Source of the DNA: Plasmopara viticola
Taxonomy: Eukaryota > Oomycota > Peronosporomycetes > Peronosporales > Peronosporaceae
Assembly (NCBI GenBank): GCA_001695595.3
Contig: MBPM02000001.1
Coordinates: 2,046,001-2,110,000, forward strand
Length of the DNA stretch: 64,000 bases
Direction of reading: 5' to 3'
The notes beneath the pieces were generated by a model that had not been told where the DNA came from, did not search any database, and worked only from the letters and a program-made list of their open reading frames with translations. The translations under genes were made by a program, and so were the position numbers. Shown in pieces: positions 1 through 11,400 of the stretch. Numbering within the stretch: position 1 is the stretch's first letter; each line of letters opens with the position of its first letter.

Positions 1-789
1 GCACTGCCTTATCCTCACAGAGGGTCAACTGATACGACTCAAACGTAGATAAACCAAAAGTGCTACCAGTGGGGCTACTGCAGCTATATTTTTGAAAGAG
101 TCTTAACTCAAGTCTCTGGCCTTTGTTACAAACATAAAATTAGACGCGACGCAGATCCGCTGCTTATATATCAGTAGGAACGATAATGACTGTAGGATAT
201 TCGCGCTCTATTTATAAATCTAAATTGCGTTCACTATCATTTTGAAGAGCAAAAATTAAATACGTTTTGGTGTAAAAACTAGAGCAGATTGTTAGAGTCA
301 GGTCAATAATAAGCCCTTTCAAATGTCACTAATTCGTGTTGCAGTTAGTGTGACACACTATGCGTTATTTGCAAGCTCTCTATAAAATTTGGCGTTAATA
401 GCGTATGGCATCAAATGCTTTGTGCATTCTTTTTAAAGCCGTGGCGCTGACAAGCTTATGTAAGACAGGTATGTCTTAATGACAATACTTTACAATTCAA
501 TCTGCCAAAATTGTTGTTTCTGTGATCGCTATACAGTGAGACTTGTATGTTTAAATAATGCTCGAAAAACTAAGATATTAAGGACTTTCTAGGCGAGCAG
601 ACCGAGCCGGTTCCAGGCTTATATTGAAATAAGATTATGTCGAAGCGGTTATGGTATGCAGTCTTACCAAAAATGCATGGTATGCCGCTAATAATAATTG
701 TAGCCAGCTCTGCGAATCTAAAATAAAAGTATTATTTGTGTCATTGCATGTATCAGAAAGTCGCGATAATGTTTCGCGTATAACAATTT
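1..789. other. Intergenic, no gene seen
   Basis: AT-rich sequence beyond the 3' end of the TMEM135-like gene. No open frame with protein-like composition, no RNA gene and no clear repeat was recognised. An open frame overlapping 635-889 on the minus strand is a shadow of the last TMEM135 exon. Confidence 0.5.
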
Positions 790-2428
790 TCATAGGATGT
801 CTTCGCCAAAAGTAAACCGCAGCATCCGGAGATAGGTTGGCTTGAAACAAAATGCGGGTCTGGACATGATGAGCGACATCGAGAGGCAAAACAAAAGTAC
901 TTCACTGTGTTTTACATAGCGTACTAGACCGCGGCGTTTTAAAAGTTCCCACACGATTGTAAGTGCACGCGGAAAGCAGTACAACATGAGCTCAAAGCGG
1001 CGCTTGGTATGTTCAAAGTATAGGGCTCCACTCGTTGCGACCTGGTGAGTGAGTTTACGTGAGTTTTGTGATAGTTACTAAGTATTTATCACAACAAGTA
1101 AAGTACTTACCCCAGCTACCAGCAATGCTGCGATAGAGTCTCTGTGAAACACGTTGCGAGCTGTACAAATGACAAGTTTCACTATTGTCTAAACAACATT
1201 CAAAAATCAATTTTTGTTCCATGACACGTTTTAAGGCACACAAACCTGGTGTGATGTAAGGAATGCTGACGAACAAAGCACCGCATAGGAGGTCCGCGCA
1301 ATCGTAACCAATGGTGTCTTCTTCAATTCTTGAAAGCGAAACAATATCGCGGGAAGAAAACGCACTGGAAAATAGATTTGCATTGACCTCACTAGACCAA
1401 GAAACCAATTTTTAAAGGCGTGCGTCACGCATGATTCCCTGATAAAAGAAAATTAAAAAATCTTTTACATGATCACATACAATATTAACGTACGTGTGCA
1501 AGTGAGGCTGGCACGGACGAAATGGAAGCAAATTACCATGCATGCCGCGCTCGCCACGCATGCGATGACGCATGGCGTACTCCAATCCGTGGTCGGTTAC
1601 CGCGCCAATCCGACAAATCCACTGATAATAACTCTGTACGTAACCTTGAGGGTCAGCGCCGTAGTTGCAACTAGCTACTTCAACCAATTACCTTACTTTT
1701 GGCAACAACGTTGGGTCTACAACAAAGCCATACGTAAGAGCAGCATTGCTCAAAGCAAATAAAAATTCTGTCGCGTTCCGCCGTGACGGCAAGACGCCAA
1801 TCAATACCAAATGGCGACAAACTACGTCCAGCATGCGCACAAATATGTACAGTGAAATAGTGCTACGTCTTGAAGGCGAGTCTAGCAGCAATGCCGATCC
1901 AGACACTGCCCCGGCAACGGCCAAAGTAATAGCATCTCTATCCCCGCCACGAACTGCTCGCATGACAATTTTCGTAACTCGAAAGATCCCGACCATACTT
2001 CCAACAAACGCTCCGAAACGGATCGTATCCCATCTAAGCAGTAGCCTCGCTGCGTTGGTATAATTACGCTCGAGACTACTCCACTTCCTTAAAGTCAGCA
2101 ACACAACAGTGAAGGCTTTAGCTCCATAAGCAATCAAAAAAGCTCTGACCACCGCTTGACATGTTGTCTTCAAGTCATTTTTAGTGTGATTCCAATCTAT
2201 GACCATCTTGCGCAACTCCTGACGTCTGATCGATGCGTGTCGTTTTGCTTCATGCCTCGATTCGTCCTCGTGATTTCCTCGTTCATCACCATCAACTATA
2301 GGACGCAAAAGCGGCGGTTTTCTCTGTGACTTCTGCGTCTCATCGTGCAGCTGCAGTGCCGCGGCTGTGAGCTTTAAAGGATCACAGCGCCGCTCAGATG
2401 AGAAGAAGGCCGAATAGATGCGCTCCAT
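790..2428 (-). CDS. TMEM135: TMEM135-like membrane protein (five exons)
   Basis: Spliced by hand as complement(790-1041, 1111-1188, 1246-1438, 1494-1633, 1697-2428), giving 464 residues, close to the roughly 458 of animal TMEM135. The four introns (63, 55, 57 and 69 nt) have GT...AG ends (GTAAGG, GTACGT, GTTTGT, GTAAGT donors) and keep phase. The C-terminal half has family-like blocks: SYYQWICRIGAVTDHGLEY, a CQPH...ESC segment, a RSMQIYFPVRFLP stretch, repeated hydrophobic helices ending in GALYFEH, ELLKRRGLVRYVKHSEVLLF and a terminal TYLRMLRFTFGED. The first 80 residues are hydrophilic. TMEM135 proteins lie in peroxisomal and mitochondrial membranes and have been linked to organelle dynamics and lipid handling; the role here is inferred. 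The ATG at 2428 is the first in frame. Exon 3-4 joins were chosen because the alternatives run into stops. Confidence 0.8.
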
Positions 2429-2663
2429 TGCTGAGTGGGTGGGTTTTTGGGATTATTAAAACAGTTAAATCTCATAAACTCAACATTGTTAACATTAGTT
2501 TGTTAGAAAATTACATTATAGCAGGACTTTGGAATATAGACAGTGTATTTACTCAATTCAGACCATTTATACTTTAAAAAAAAAAACACATTTTTATTAT
2601 AAAAGCCCGATAGACACTGGGACCAAAGGGAACCTTTTCTTATAAATATTTAGAGTACAGATT
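2429..2663. other. Upstream region of the TMEM135-like gene
   Basis: AT-rich leader and promoter region between the TMEM135-like start codon and the retroposon. A run of ten A residues lies near 2577. No defined promoter motif was recognised. Confidence 0.4.
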
Positions 2664-3009
2664 TGAACACGTATATTTGTATTGTATTACGTTATCGCGT
2701 TGCCAAGTTATGCACGTGCTAGGCTCTATGGCTAGTCCACGGCATAGAGTGGTGTCCGCATACGTCGGGTCTCGTTCGGCGGGCAGTGCTGCCAGCACCG
2801 AGGCCATGAGGGTCTTCCATTATTTTGTGTAGTTCTGACTTGGTTAGAGCCCAGGTGGCGCCCTGGTGTTGGAGACCGTCGCGTCGAGGGTGAGACTCGT
2901 TAGAGACCTGCAGATGCCCGAGAGCACCTGCCCGAAGCGCGCGGGAATTTAGCCCCCGCGCTTGGAAGGAGGGCGTCACCCCAACCTTTTCCAAAAATGA
3001 ACACGTATA
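2664..3009 (-). mobile_element. SINE-like retroposon, copy 1, with target-site duplication
   Basis: A 322-bp element (2676-2997) is bounded by the perfect 12-bp direct repeat TGAACACGTATA at 2664-2675 and 2998-3009. Read on the minus strand it starts GGAAAAGGTTGGGGTGACGC and ends in a short (ATACA)n-type tail. A second copy at 6855-7181 is clearly homologous over its whole length. Tail plus duplication indicates target-primed retroposition. An open frame covers most of it (2719-3027), so a 5'-truncated LINE is an alternative to a SINE. I could not identify a tRNA-like head with confidence. Confidence 0.8.
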
Positions 3010-3924
3010 ATACGAGGAAATGGGCACCCTACATTTTGCTTGGCTGTGACGGGCACTTTTGCAATATGATGTCTCTGGCTCTGACCATGTTCTTACTAAT
3101 CCCCCGGTGCTACCATTCGTATCCGGTTCATGTGGTGGTGCAAAACTGCGATTAAAAGTACTTCGACGTCATAAACACGATTTTACCCGACGTCTATGTC
3201 TAGACGACTGTATCTGCCTGAGAGATTGCTTGATGTACACATTCGCCACTTCTGCGACGAAATCATGTAGGAGCGAAAAGAAAGATCTGCTGCTCAGCAA
3301 TCACCAGAATTTTCGATCTGTATCTGCATATTTGCAAGTCAGAGCGCTTAGATGCTGAATAAAGTCTCGGTCAGTGAAGATTCGGCAACAACTTCACTTC
3401 TCGGCGTTTTTGAATGGCAGCACGAACTTTTTCAGTGCCGAACGTAAAAAAAACGGCACGAGTGTAGACATTTTTCTTAGTATTAATCCCATAATTTACA
3501 CTTCAGCAACCACAGATATTGATTGAAACACGACAGGGAGCCGGGTCTTGAAGCTAAAAAGTAGCAAAATATGCTTAAAGATGCAACAAGACATGGCTCT
3601 TGTGTGATCGACTGTGTAATAGGCTCCATCTATCGATCCATTGACGCCAAGTTGCAGAAAAATAGAATTCAGGCCGAAAGGCTACGGTCGAGCAAAGAAT
3701 GCAGACAACGTCGTCATCGTCCTGTGGGGGAGGACTTAAGCCCACGATATCGAAATTTTAACTGGATATAACATTGCAAAATGGGCAAAAGAGCTAGTAA
3801 TTGCTATAGTTTACGATTTTATTCTGCAATTCATCAGCTGGAAATAACTTAAGCGCAGGTCCAAACAATAATTAGCAGCTTCGAAGACTGGTCAGCCGCG
3901 CAAACGACCCGCAAAGATCTTTGT
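3010..3924. other. Intergenic, no gene seen
   Basis: Sequence between the first retroposon and the 3' end of the secreted repeat protein. Open frames at 3059-3358 and 3571-3771 (plus) have no recognisable domain and low-complexity or Arg/Cys-rich composition; I do not call them genes. Confidence 0.4.
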
Positions 3925-6210
3925 CTACTCGGAATGCCACAGTGCTCGTATTTTTGCCCATACCTTGGACAGCCAGCGACGAAATCTAGCTATCGGACTG
4001 TTTGAAACACGTGTGCGTTGAGGCGGGGAAGGTGAAGCAGGCTTTGCATGGGGTCTATCGTTATACAATGGTGTTGATGGCACTTTTTTTCCACTCGACA
4101 AATGGGGCTCGTTGGCCTTGAATGAAGACGGAGACGCTGGCTTGTGCTTGGCTTGAGGCATCGGATCAGCATGTGGTTTTACAGGGGGAGAATTTGATAA
4201 TCCAGGCTGCTTTTTCTTCGAGGTCGAGCCATTTGGAACTGATTTGGCTGGTGGATCCAAGACATGTTGCGCTTCGTGTTTTGAATGCATACTTTCCACC
4301 TTTGAAACACGTGCGCGTTGTGGCGAAGAAGGTGAAGCAGGCTTTGCATGGGGTCTATCGTTATGCAATGGTGTTGATGGCACTTTTTTTCCACTCGACA
4401 AATGGGGCTCGTTGGCCTTGAATGAAGACGGAGACGCTGGCTTGTGCTTGGCTTGAGGCATCGGATCAGCATGTGGTTTTACAGGGGGAGAATTTGATAA
4501 TCCAGGCTGCTTTTTCTTCGAGGTCGAGCCATTTGGAACTGAATTGGCTGGTGGATCCAAGACATGTTGCGCTTCGTGTTTTGAATGCATGCTTTCCACC
4601 TTTGAAACACGTGCGCGTTGTGGCGAAGAAGGTGAAGCAGGCTTTGCATGGGGTCTATCGTTATGCAATGATGTTGATGGCTCCCTATTCCCACTCGACA
4701 AATGAGGCTCGTTGGCCTTGAATGAAGACGGAGACGCTGGCTTGTGTTTGGCTTGAGGCATCGGAATAGCGGGAGGTTTTACAGGGGAAAAATTTGATAA
4801 TCCAGGCTGCTTTTTCTTTGAGGTCAAGCCGTTTGGAACTGAATTGGCTGAAGAATCGAAGACAAGTTGCGCTTCGTGTTTTGAATGCATGCTTTCCACC
4901 TTTGAATCACGTGCGCGTTGAGGCGGAGAAGGTGAAGCAGGCTTTGCATGGGGTCTATCGTTATGCAATGATGTTGATGGCTCTCTATTTCCACTCGACA
5001 AATGAGGCTCATTGGCCTCGAATGAAGACGGAGACGCTGGCTTGTGCTTCACTCGAGGCATCGGTACAGCGTGTGGTGTTACAGAGGGAGAAATTGATGA
5101 TCTAGGCTGCTTTTCCTTCGAGGTCGGGCCGTTTGGAACTGAATTGGCTGGTGGATCCAAGACATGTTGCGCTTCGTAACGTGAGAGCATGCTCTTCACC
5201 TTTGGGACCAGATCAACAAAATTCCAATTCTTCGGCGCAGGCGCACTTTGGATGGCATGATGTAGTGCGTCAATGCTCTTGTAGTGAGAGATCAAGGTAA
5301 TGATTAGGTCAAATTGTTTGGTCGTATCCCCCTTGGTGACGACTGATGCGTACTTAAAGAATGTGAGCATTTGTGGGCGACTGAAAATGTTTTCGTGACC
5401 CTTGTCGAGTTCAAGCAACTCGAATGCGCTCTGAACCGATAATTTTTTGCTTATCCAGTTTTGGAATAGAGCAGTCCTGAACTCGTGGGCCGCGGTAGGA
5501 GCATAATTTAACCTCTCGAGGATGAAAGACAGATCCTTGGCGCCAAGATGTTCTTCCATCGCGGCGGCCACATCCGTCATTACGTCCTCCTCTCCTATAT
5601 GTGTTGCTATTGCGTACTTTTTGCAAATTTTTAACGCCGTTGGAAACTCGGCATTCATCCTAGACTCATCCTTGAGGTTTTTGTTGGGGAAGAGTGCAGC
5701 GACAACTTCCTTCAACGGCGTGTTGTGGTGTTTCCATGAGCTCAACTGTCCGTTTGTGATGATTTCAGAGACTTGCCAAAGCTTGTTACTTGCAGCGTCG
5801 ACCTCATTCGACAGCTTACCGGCCCCCTTTTTCCTCATTAACAGGTCCGCCAGATACCGACCTGAATCATCGCTCGCGACTTTACGCACTCCTTTTCGAA
5901 GCTCGTTTAGATTTTTGCCCGAAAAAAGGTTTGCAATATCATTGTTCGGAAAAACTCGATCATAGACCTCATCGATTGCCTTCAACTGCGCTTCCGATAA
6001 CTCTTTTTTCGATTTTGACCAAAACCAAGTTAACGCTCGATCTTCGTCAAGGGAGGGGGCATAAGCTCCTGTCCACTTCTGCGCCCCCTCCCCCTCGTCT
6101 TTGTAATGAGTCACCGCTTGAGGCACGTCCAGTGTGGCCATTGCCGACGTGTCATCCGCTGTCGACACACTGATGGCTATCAAAAGCAGCACCATAGAGT
6201 AGCGATCCAT
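3925..6210 (-). CDS. Candidate secreted WY-type effector with tandem repeats
   Basis: Protein of 761 residues from the ATG at 6210. The open frame extends 17 codons upstream, but only from a GTG, and the ATG at 6210 is followed directly by a signal-peptide-like segment (MDRYSMVLLLIAISVSTA). Residues about 50-330 are Cys-free and helical, with two modules resembling oomycete WY/LWY units; the second has NWISKKLSVQSAFELLELD (around 250) and then LTFFKYASVV. No RXLR motif was found; an acidic LDEDRAL segment precedes the first helix. Residues about 337-736 are four 100-residue Pro/Ser/Lys/His-rich repeats (300 bp each). The protein ends in a basic, Trp-rich amphipathic segment (ARFRRWLSKVWAKIRALW). 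By family analogy it may be exported and act in or on host cells; this is inference. It lies alone between two retroposon copies. It could instead be a surface or wall protein. Confidence 0.65.
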   Translation of the reverse strand: MDRYSMVLLLIAISVSTADDTSAMATLDVPQAVTHYKDEGEGAQKWTGAYAPSLDEDRALTWFWSKSKKELSEAQLKAIDEVYDRVFPNNDIANLFSGKNLNELRKGVRKVASDDSGRYLADLLMRKKGAGKLSNEVDAASNKLWQVSEIITNGQLSSWKHHNTPLKEVVAALFPNKNLKDESRMNAEFPTALKICKKYAIATHIGEEDVMTDVAAAMEEHLGAKDLSFILERLNYAPTAAHEFRTALFQNWISKKLSVQSAFELLELDKGHENIFSRPQMLTFFKYASVVTKGDTTKQFDLIITLISHYKSIDALHHAIQSAPAPKNWNFVDLVPKVKSMLSRYEAQHVLDPPANSVPNGPTSKEKQPRSSISPSVTPHAVPMPRVKHKPASPSSFEANEPHLSSGNREPSTSLHNDRPHAKPASPSPPQRARDSKVESMHSKHEAQLVFDSSANSVPNGLTSKKKQPGLSNFSPVKPPAIPMPQAKHKPASPSSFKANEPHLSSGNREPSTSLHNDRPHAKPASPSSPQRARVSKVESMHSKHEAQHVLDPPANSVPNGSTSKKKQPGLSNSPPVKPHADPMPQAKHKPASPSSFKANEPHLSSGKKVPSTPLHNDRPHAKPASPSSPQRARVSKVESMHSKHEAQHVLDPPAKSVPNGSTSKKKQPGLSNSPPVKPHADPMPQAKHKPASPSSFKANEPHLSSGKKVPSTPLYNDRPHAKPASPSPPQRTRVSNSPIARFRRWLSKVWAKIRALWHSE
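4001..5200 (-). repeat. Four 300-bp in-frame tandem repeats inside the secreted protein gene
   Basis: Landmarks such as TTTGAAACACGTGCGCGTTG recur at 4001, 4301, 4601 and 4901, exactly 300 bp apart, and the block ends near 5200. Units at 4001-4300 and 4301-4600 differ at only a few positions; the 4901-5200 unit is the most diverged. Each unit encodes 100 residues and keeps the frame. This suggests recent expansion by unequal exchange at the 3' (C-terminal) side. Confidence 0.95.
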
Positions 6211-6841
6211 CAACTGCCGCTCCTTCTTGTGGTCTCTAAGCTGGAGAAAACAAAAAACCACAATGAGCCGATCATATTGTGAGCAAGGGAGCGACTATCC
6301 AGTCATAGATGAATGGCGAACAGCCAGCTACCTACCAGAACCCTTTACGCTTTGGGACAATTTTAGGGAATTTATCTCGGTACCGGTTTTGCTTACCACT
6401 CAACAAATAGTCTTAACCATATCAGTCTAAATCAAGTAATTTATTAAGAAATGAACGGATATGGCTGCGATATACTTTGAGAACATAAGCTGTAATTATG
6501 AAGTACTTTAAACAGACCGATATGTCATTATATACCTTTACAGCCCGCATATGGTGTGGTCTACTCCAGAGATATCTTGAAATAGTCATTGAAAATACTA
6601 CATCAATGCAGCTAGCTTCATTTGTGGCGCCGAAGCTGCAAGTATGACAATATATTCGAGCATTAAACGGCTGCGCTAAACCGTCGTCATTACAGGAAAT
6701 GTGAGATCAGTGTATCGGGCTTCGCCACATCACACTATCTCGTCGCTCACAGGTCGGCAATAACTTTCAAACTTAAGATTCATTCAGCTGCTATAACCAT
6801 CAATTATAATTCAAGTCTTCGATGACATGCAACAAATTAAG
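6211..6841. other. Upstream region of the secreted protein gene
   Basis: Holds the presumed promoter of the minus-strand effector candidate. The stretch just before the start, read on the minus strand, is pyrimidine-rich with a CTCCAG that could be a splice acceptor, so a 5' untranslated intron is possible. The plus-strand frame at 6227-6430 shows nothing recognisable. Confidence 0.35.
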
Positions 6842-7194
6842 ACAACTATAGCTTGTATTGTATTGTATTGTATTACGTTATCGCGTTGCCAAGTTATGCA
6901 CGTGCTAGGCTCAGTCTGGCTAGTCCACGGCATAGAGTGGTGTCCGCATACGTTGAGTCTCGTTCGGCGGGCAGTGCAGCCAGCATTGAGGTCGTGAGGG
7001 TCTTCCATTATTTTATTTATCTCTGACTTGATAAGAGCCCAGGTGGCGCTCTGGTACTGGAGACCGTCGCGTCGAGGGTGAGACTCGTTAGAGACCTGCA
7101 GATGCCCGAGAGCACCTGCCCGAAGCGCGCGAGCATTTAGCCCCCGCGTCGGAAGAAGGGCGTCACCCCAACCTTTTCCGAACAATTATAGCTT
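6842..7194 (-). mobile_element. SINE-like retroposon, copy 2, with target-site duplication
   Basis: Second copy of the element at 2676-2997. The body is 6855-7181, flanked by ACAACTATAGCTT (6842-6854) and ACAATTATAGCTT (7182-7194), a 13-bp duplication with one mismatch. Its tail holds three tandem ATACA-type units (TGTATTGTATTGTATTACG on the plus strand). Same orientation as copy 1. Scattered substitutions but few indels separate the two copies, so they are old but not ancient. Confidence 0.8.
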
Positions 7195-8329
7195 TTGACG
7201 TGATTTCTCAAAGCTCTAATGGCCTGTTATCGGAGTTTGGGCCACTATATTCTCCTATTTGAAAACAAAGTCGATTTAAGTTTCAGAGAAAATTCTATAG
7301 CCCATAGCACGCTGTTTTATTGATGGCCCTTGAAGCATCACTAATCAATTATAAGGCATACCACAAGCTGTACTGATTGGTCTCATTCGAATTTGATAGC
7401 GGAGATGACGCATGGCTTGGTAAGATATTGGGTGCACGTTGTACAAAGACTTTAATTTGAGTGTATAAAAAATATATTCTGAAGCATCATCTCGAAGACA
7501 TTACCGGCTCTGACACCTTTAGTAAGGCTTTAGGTAAAGCGCACCCGCTAACCTGTTAAATTGTCATGTAATTCTGTGAAAAAAGCAACTACGGAATCAT
7601 TCATAGCACATATTTTATATTGCATCCACCTCATTTTCCAGTGGAGCTAAGTGGCCTGCTCTCGGTGACATTCCGCTAACATCCTGTGGCTCATTCTATC
7701 TAATACTTTTTGTAAATACGTGTCTATCGTTTACTTTGGGTGTATGCTACGCACAAGTAAGAAATAGTAACCACACTCAGAATTTATCTTGAATGTCTCC
7801 GGCAGCCAGTACTTGCGGAAAAAGGTTTAAAACACGTTAACACATTAACCTGCAAGAAGACATCAGTACTCCATATGAATCTTTGGCCAATAACTTCTAC
7901 TTTTCCAAAATAAGAAGCGGTACTCACTGAATTAGGTCCATTGTAGCAAAAAAAAATCTTCCACTTTGGCTGCAGCAAGAAGGAAACGTGATTCGTTCCG
8001 ACTTTGCAGGTCCGACGAAGCGACCCTTTTCCATCTCGCATACTTACTTCATAAGGTCGCCGGCAGAAGGTGTGCCCAGGCGTTTTCCTTGAGAGCCTGG
8101 TAGCTGAGAACAAGAACCAGCAGCGACTGGCTCTAAGCATTACACGCAGGTGTATGAGGGACTGAAGTCCTTGATGGACTATTAATCGGCTGCAAAATTA
8201 CACACGGCTGCAAACTATTGCTGCTAGCCAATATGGGAACAAGAACAACAAGTCATAAGCCTGGCTAATGTGACACTTCTAAGGTCAAAATTGACCTCGT
8301 GATTAAATTTTGAGACTTTATCAGCACAG
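7195..8329. other. Gene-poor AT-rich region
   Basis: No gene, RNA or repeat recognised. The frame at 7784-8140 (minus) has no domain that I can name. The region adjoins the gypsy protease relic and may be part of the same decayed element. Confidence 0.4.
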
Positions 8330-8485
8330 TCAGTTTTTTGTCGCTGACATGGACGGATATGACTTGATCTTCAGCACGCCGTGGCTGAAAAACCTAAGCC
8401 CTGAGTCAATTGACGGAATAAGATCATCGTTTTCAGCTGTGCAACAAGGCTTTGGTGCGTCAGTTCTTTTCCATTTCTGTTGTAC
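8330..8485 (+). pseudogene. Ty3/gypsy-type retroelement protease relic
   Basis: The plus-strand frame reads ADMDGYDLIFSTPWLKNLSP and then ESIDG before continuing without homology. The pattern D-x-D-G-Y-D-x-I-x-x-x-P-W-L followed by an Ile-Asp matches the C-terminal part of the retropepsin domain of gypsy polyproteins, where a (V/I)LG-type turn and a W-L pair precede an IDW segment. No reverse transcriptase could be followed downstream, so this is a short, isolated fossil. Moderate confidence because the match is short. Confidence 0.5.
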
Positions 8486-11400
8486 GTAAAACTTCTTTTT
8501 ATTATACGCCTTCAATGTGTTTGTGGCTTTGTTTTTCTAGAAAGCCATTCAAATCTCCTTGAAAGTTTCAAGACCTTCACAAGTGCCAGGCTGGCCAATC
8601 CTTAGACCGGTTATAATTTGTATAAGGAATACTCTCACGTTCCGGTAGAGGTGCCTTGGCAATAAAAGCTGTCTTTGCCCTTATCGCATGTGCGTATTCT
8701 TTAGGTATAAGCCATCCTTACTAGCAGGCAAGAAAGTACGAGCGTTGGTGGAGCTCAAAGTTTGCCGGGAGATAAAATAGCTCTCAGGTTTTTATCCCAC
8801 GTTTCCTATGGCGCGAACCAACTTCCACGGATAGAATCCCAGCTCGAAGCTGGCGCTCCAGGTAAGAGTGTGCGAGTGCCACCTATACCAGATCACCCGC
8901 GATCGAGGCCTATCAAATGACCATTTTCATCACTTTTGTTTAAATGAATGAATTCTGGCTTTTCTTTTTTGAGTGAACATCTTTCGACAATAGATGCCTT
9001 TTCCGAGGCTACCTAAATTTATGCCACCTGAGCTCTATAGCTTAGTCTTAGCTTTCTTAGCTGCTTGATAGCAAGAAGGGATGCAAATACAGCCACCTTG
9101 TCAGACCCATAGAAGACAGCAAATCTTTCAGGCAATGCGCAATGCTCTCAAGTCAGTTAAGGAAATATTTTTATAGCCTTTGCGAGGGTATGTGTTGTTA
9201 GTATATCCGCGTGGGCGTATGATTTGCTACTAATGTTTTTGGATGTGACGTGAAAAAAACGTCTTGCTCAGAGGTGGCATGCAGAAAGATCAGAGAGCGA
9301 CTGTCGACTGTCTGTGGTCCTGAGGATCGACGTGTGCAATACAATGCAATTTGAAGACTTGTTTATTTGACACACTATCCGATTTCGTTCTACCTCTAGA
9401 TAATGTTTGCGGTATAGACATTGGAATTAGGCGCCTCAGGGCACATACTGCACTGAGTGTCCTCTAACACACAGTGACTTCATTCGTCTTGTCATTTGTC
9501 TCTGGATGTTTCTTCTGTTAAAATCATCAAGTGGGCTTTAAAGAATTATCACAGCGCTTGCCAAGACGCAGCGGTAAGCTAAATGTCTCTATCCAACACC
9601 ATTGCGTCCGAAGGGACATGATGTTTTAGTAAAGAATTCACAGACAAACTTGCTGATACTGCTGCGCTTATTGGGGCTGTAGGAGTAAGTCAACGCACAG
9701 GCGACTGAATGACTAACCTCCGAAAAGTCAGCGAAGGAGTCGAGACTTATGGGTTCCTGCTGTATGTCGATATCAGTAGACCGGTACGGGACGTACAAGC
9801 CTGCGGCTTTGGCGATCTGTCAGGTCTCGAAGGCCCTCACATATCTGGCCACTCACTGGTACGTGTGAGGCCGCCAATATGTTGTAAGGGATTCTTTTGT
9901 CCCAAATTTCCGCTATTAGGAGCATCATGTGCCTTCAAAGAATACAAGTATATAGTAACATACGTCTTCATCATTTTGAGCAACGACCGGGGCTGGATCT
10001 GCCTTTTAATAATCTATAGTGAAGCAAAATCCTGCCCACTCTTAGCGACACAACGTCGAGTGTCTGTTTATTCAAATTTGGCCTCTTTCCCTGCGATGAA
10101 AATTAAAAATTTACTTGATTGTTATCCGTTCTGTAGCCCTGATAAATTCGTTCGTCAATAGGAGTTTATCTGCTGCCTACGTCTGACCTGCGCATAAATT
10201 GTATTTTATCTTTGTTGCGAGCAAAGCAGCTCCGTTTAGCAACCCTGGGCTACCTGGACTAAAGAGGTGATTCAATAACGTCGGTCTCAATCGATTCTGG
10301 CATCGCGTAGCTGATGGCGTAGTCGGAAGCACAGCAAATACGATAGACGGCTTTGTTCTGCTCAAAAAAGCTCTACTGAAAGCTTTTCTTATCGAAAGCA
10401 TTTTAACGCTGCTTCTCGCAACCTCTTTTGATTAATCGTACAAGTTTTTTTTGCGAGATCTGCACATCCTGCAATGCACTTATGCATCTTAGTAGCTAGG
10501 TCTAACAACTTCATCTATTCCTTTTGAGGATGTAAGCCGAGACAAAGATCACATTCTATGGGTCTATTTGAACCCCATGGCTACTTACAAAGCAGCGTAG
10601 GATCTGAATCTCCTTTGTAGATACATATTTGTCAATGTTGACATGAAATTTATTGATATGATCTTGAAATTTGCATCAAGTGGTCTTATTAGGCTTCCAG
10701 TGCAATTGAAGTGGATACAGACGAATACTTCGTCCGAAATGTCCAGTCAAAAGCCCGTTGTGCTAAATAATTGCGTGACTAAACGCTTGAGCCTTTGATT
10801 TCTTATTGTCTTGAAAATATGTTCGTCAATGTAAGCTCACAGTATATCAGCTCTTACATGCTGAAAACTTACTCTTGCTGGTCTCAATGGGTTTTCAGTG
10901 TCAGCCGATCGTCTTCAAACGGCTATAAGCGTTTGAATCAAAAGGCATGTTCCGTAACGGCTACGAAAAAATGTGTAACCAGACGATCAAATTGGCGTAT
11001 GCGTTATATAGTTGTCTACGGTGATGTTGCACACAACGAGGCCATTACCATATCTACAGGCTGTACACCCGTTTTATGTTAATGAGGATAAGGCACTTTA
11101 ACGTTACACTAACTCAACTCTTCGGAGAACGAAGACTTCCGAAAGTGAGCACAAGGAATACAAAACGTTTTTTACTGGGTCTTTGATGTGAGACCAGTTT
11201 CCTTCCGTAATAATTTATCTGACTTTGCGAAGCTAGAGTGATTGCATCCGCCCAAGATATATTTATTGAAATCTTAAGTTCTGCTAACTAACGATCATTT
11301 CTCTTAAAACAGTAAGCTCGTCGATTTTGAACGAATGAGACATATTACTATCGAGGGATGGGTCGGCATTCACCATGGACCTTATCAAGATAGTGTCAAC

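Noticed and set aside
4122..5105. Plus-strand frames across the repeat block
   Set aside because: They recur with the 300-bp period only because the minus-strand coding repeats do; antisense shadows.
6211..6261. Upstream extension of the secreted protein
   Set aside because: The additional 17 codons begin at GTG and would place a charged segment before the signal peptide.
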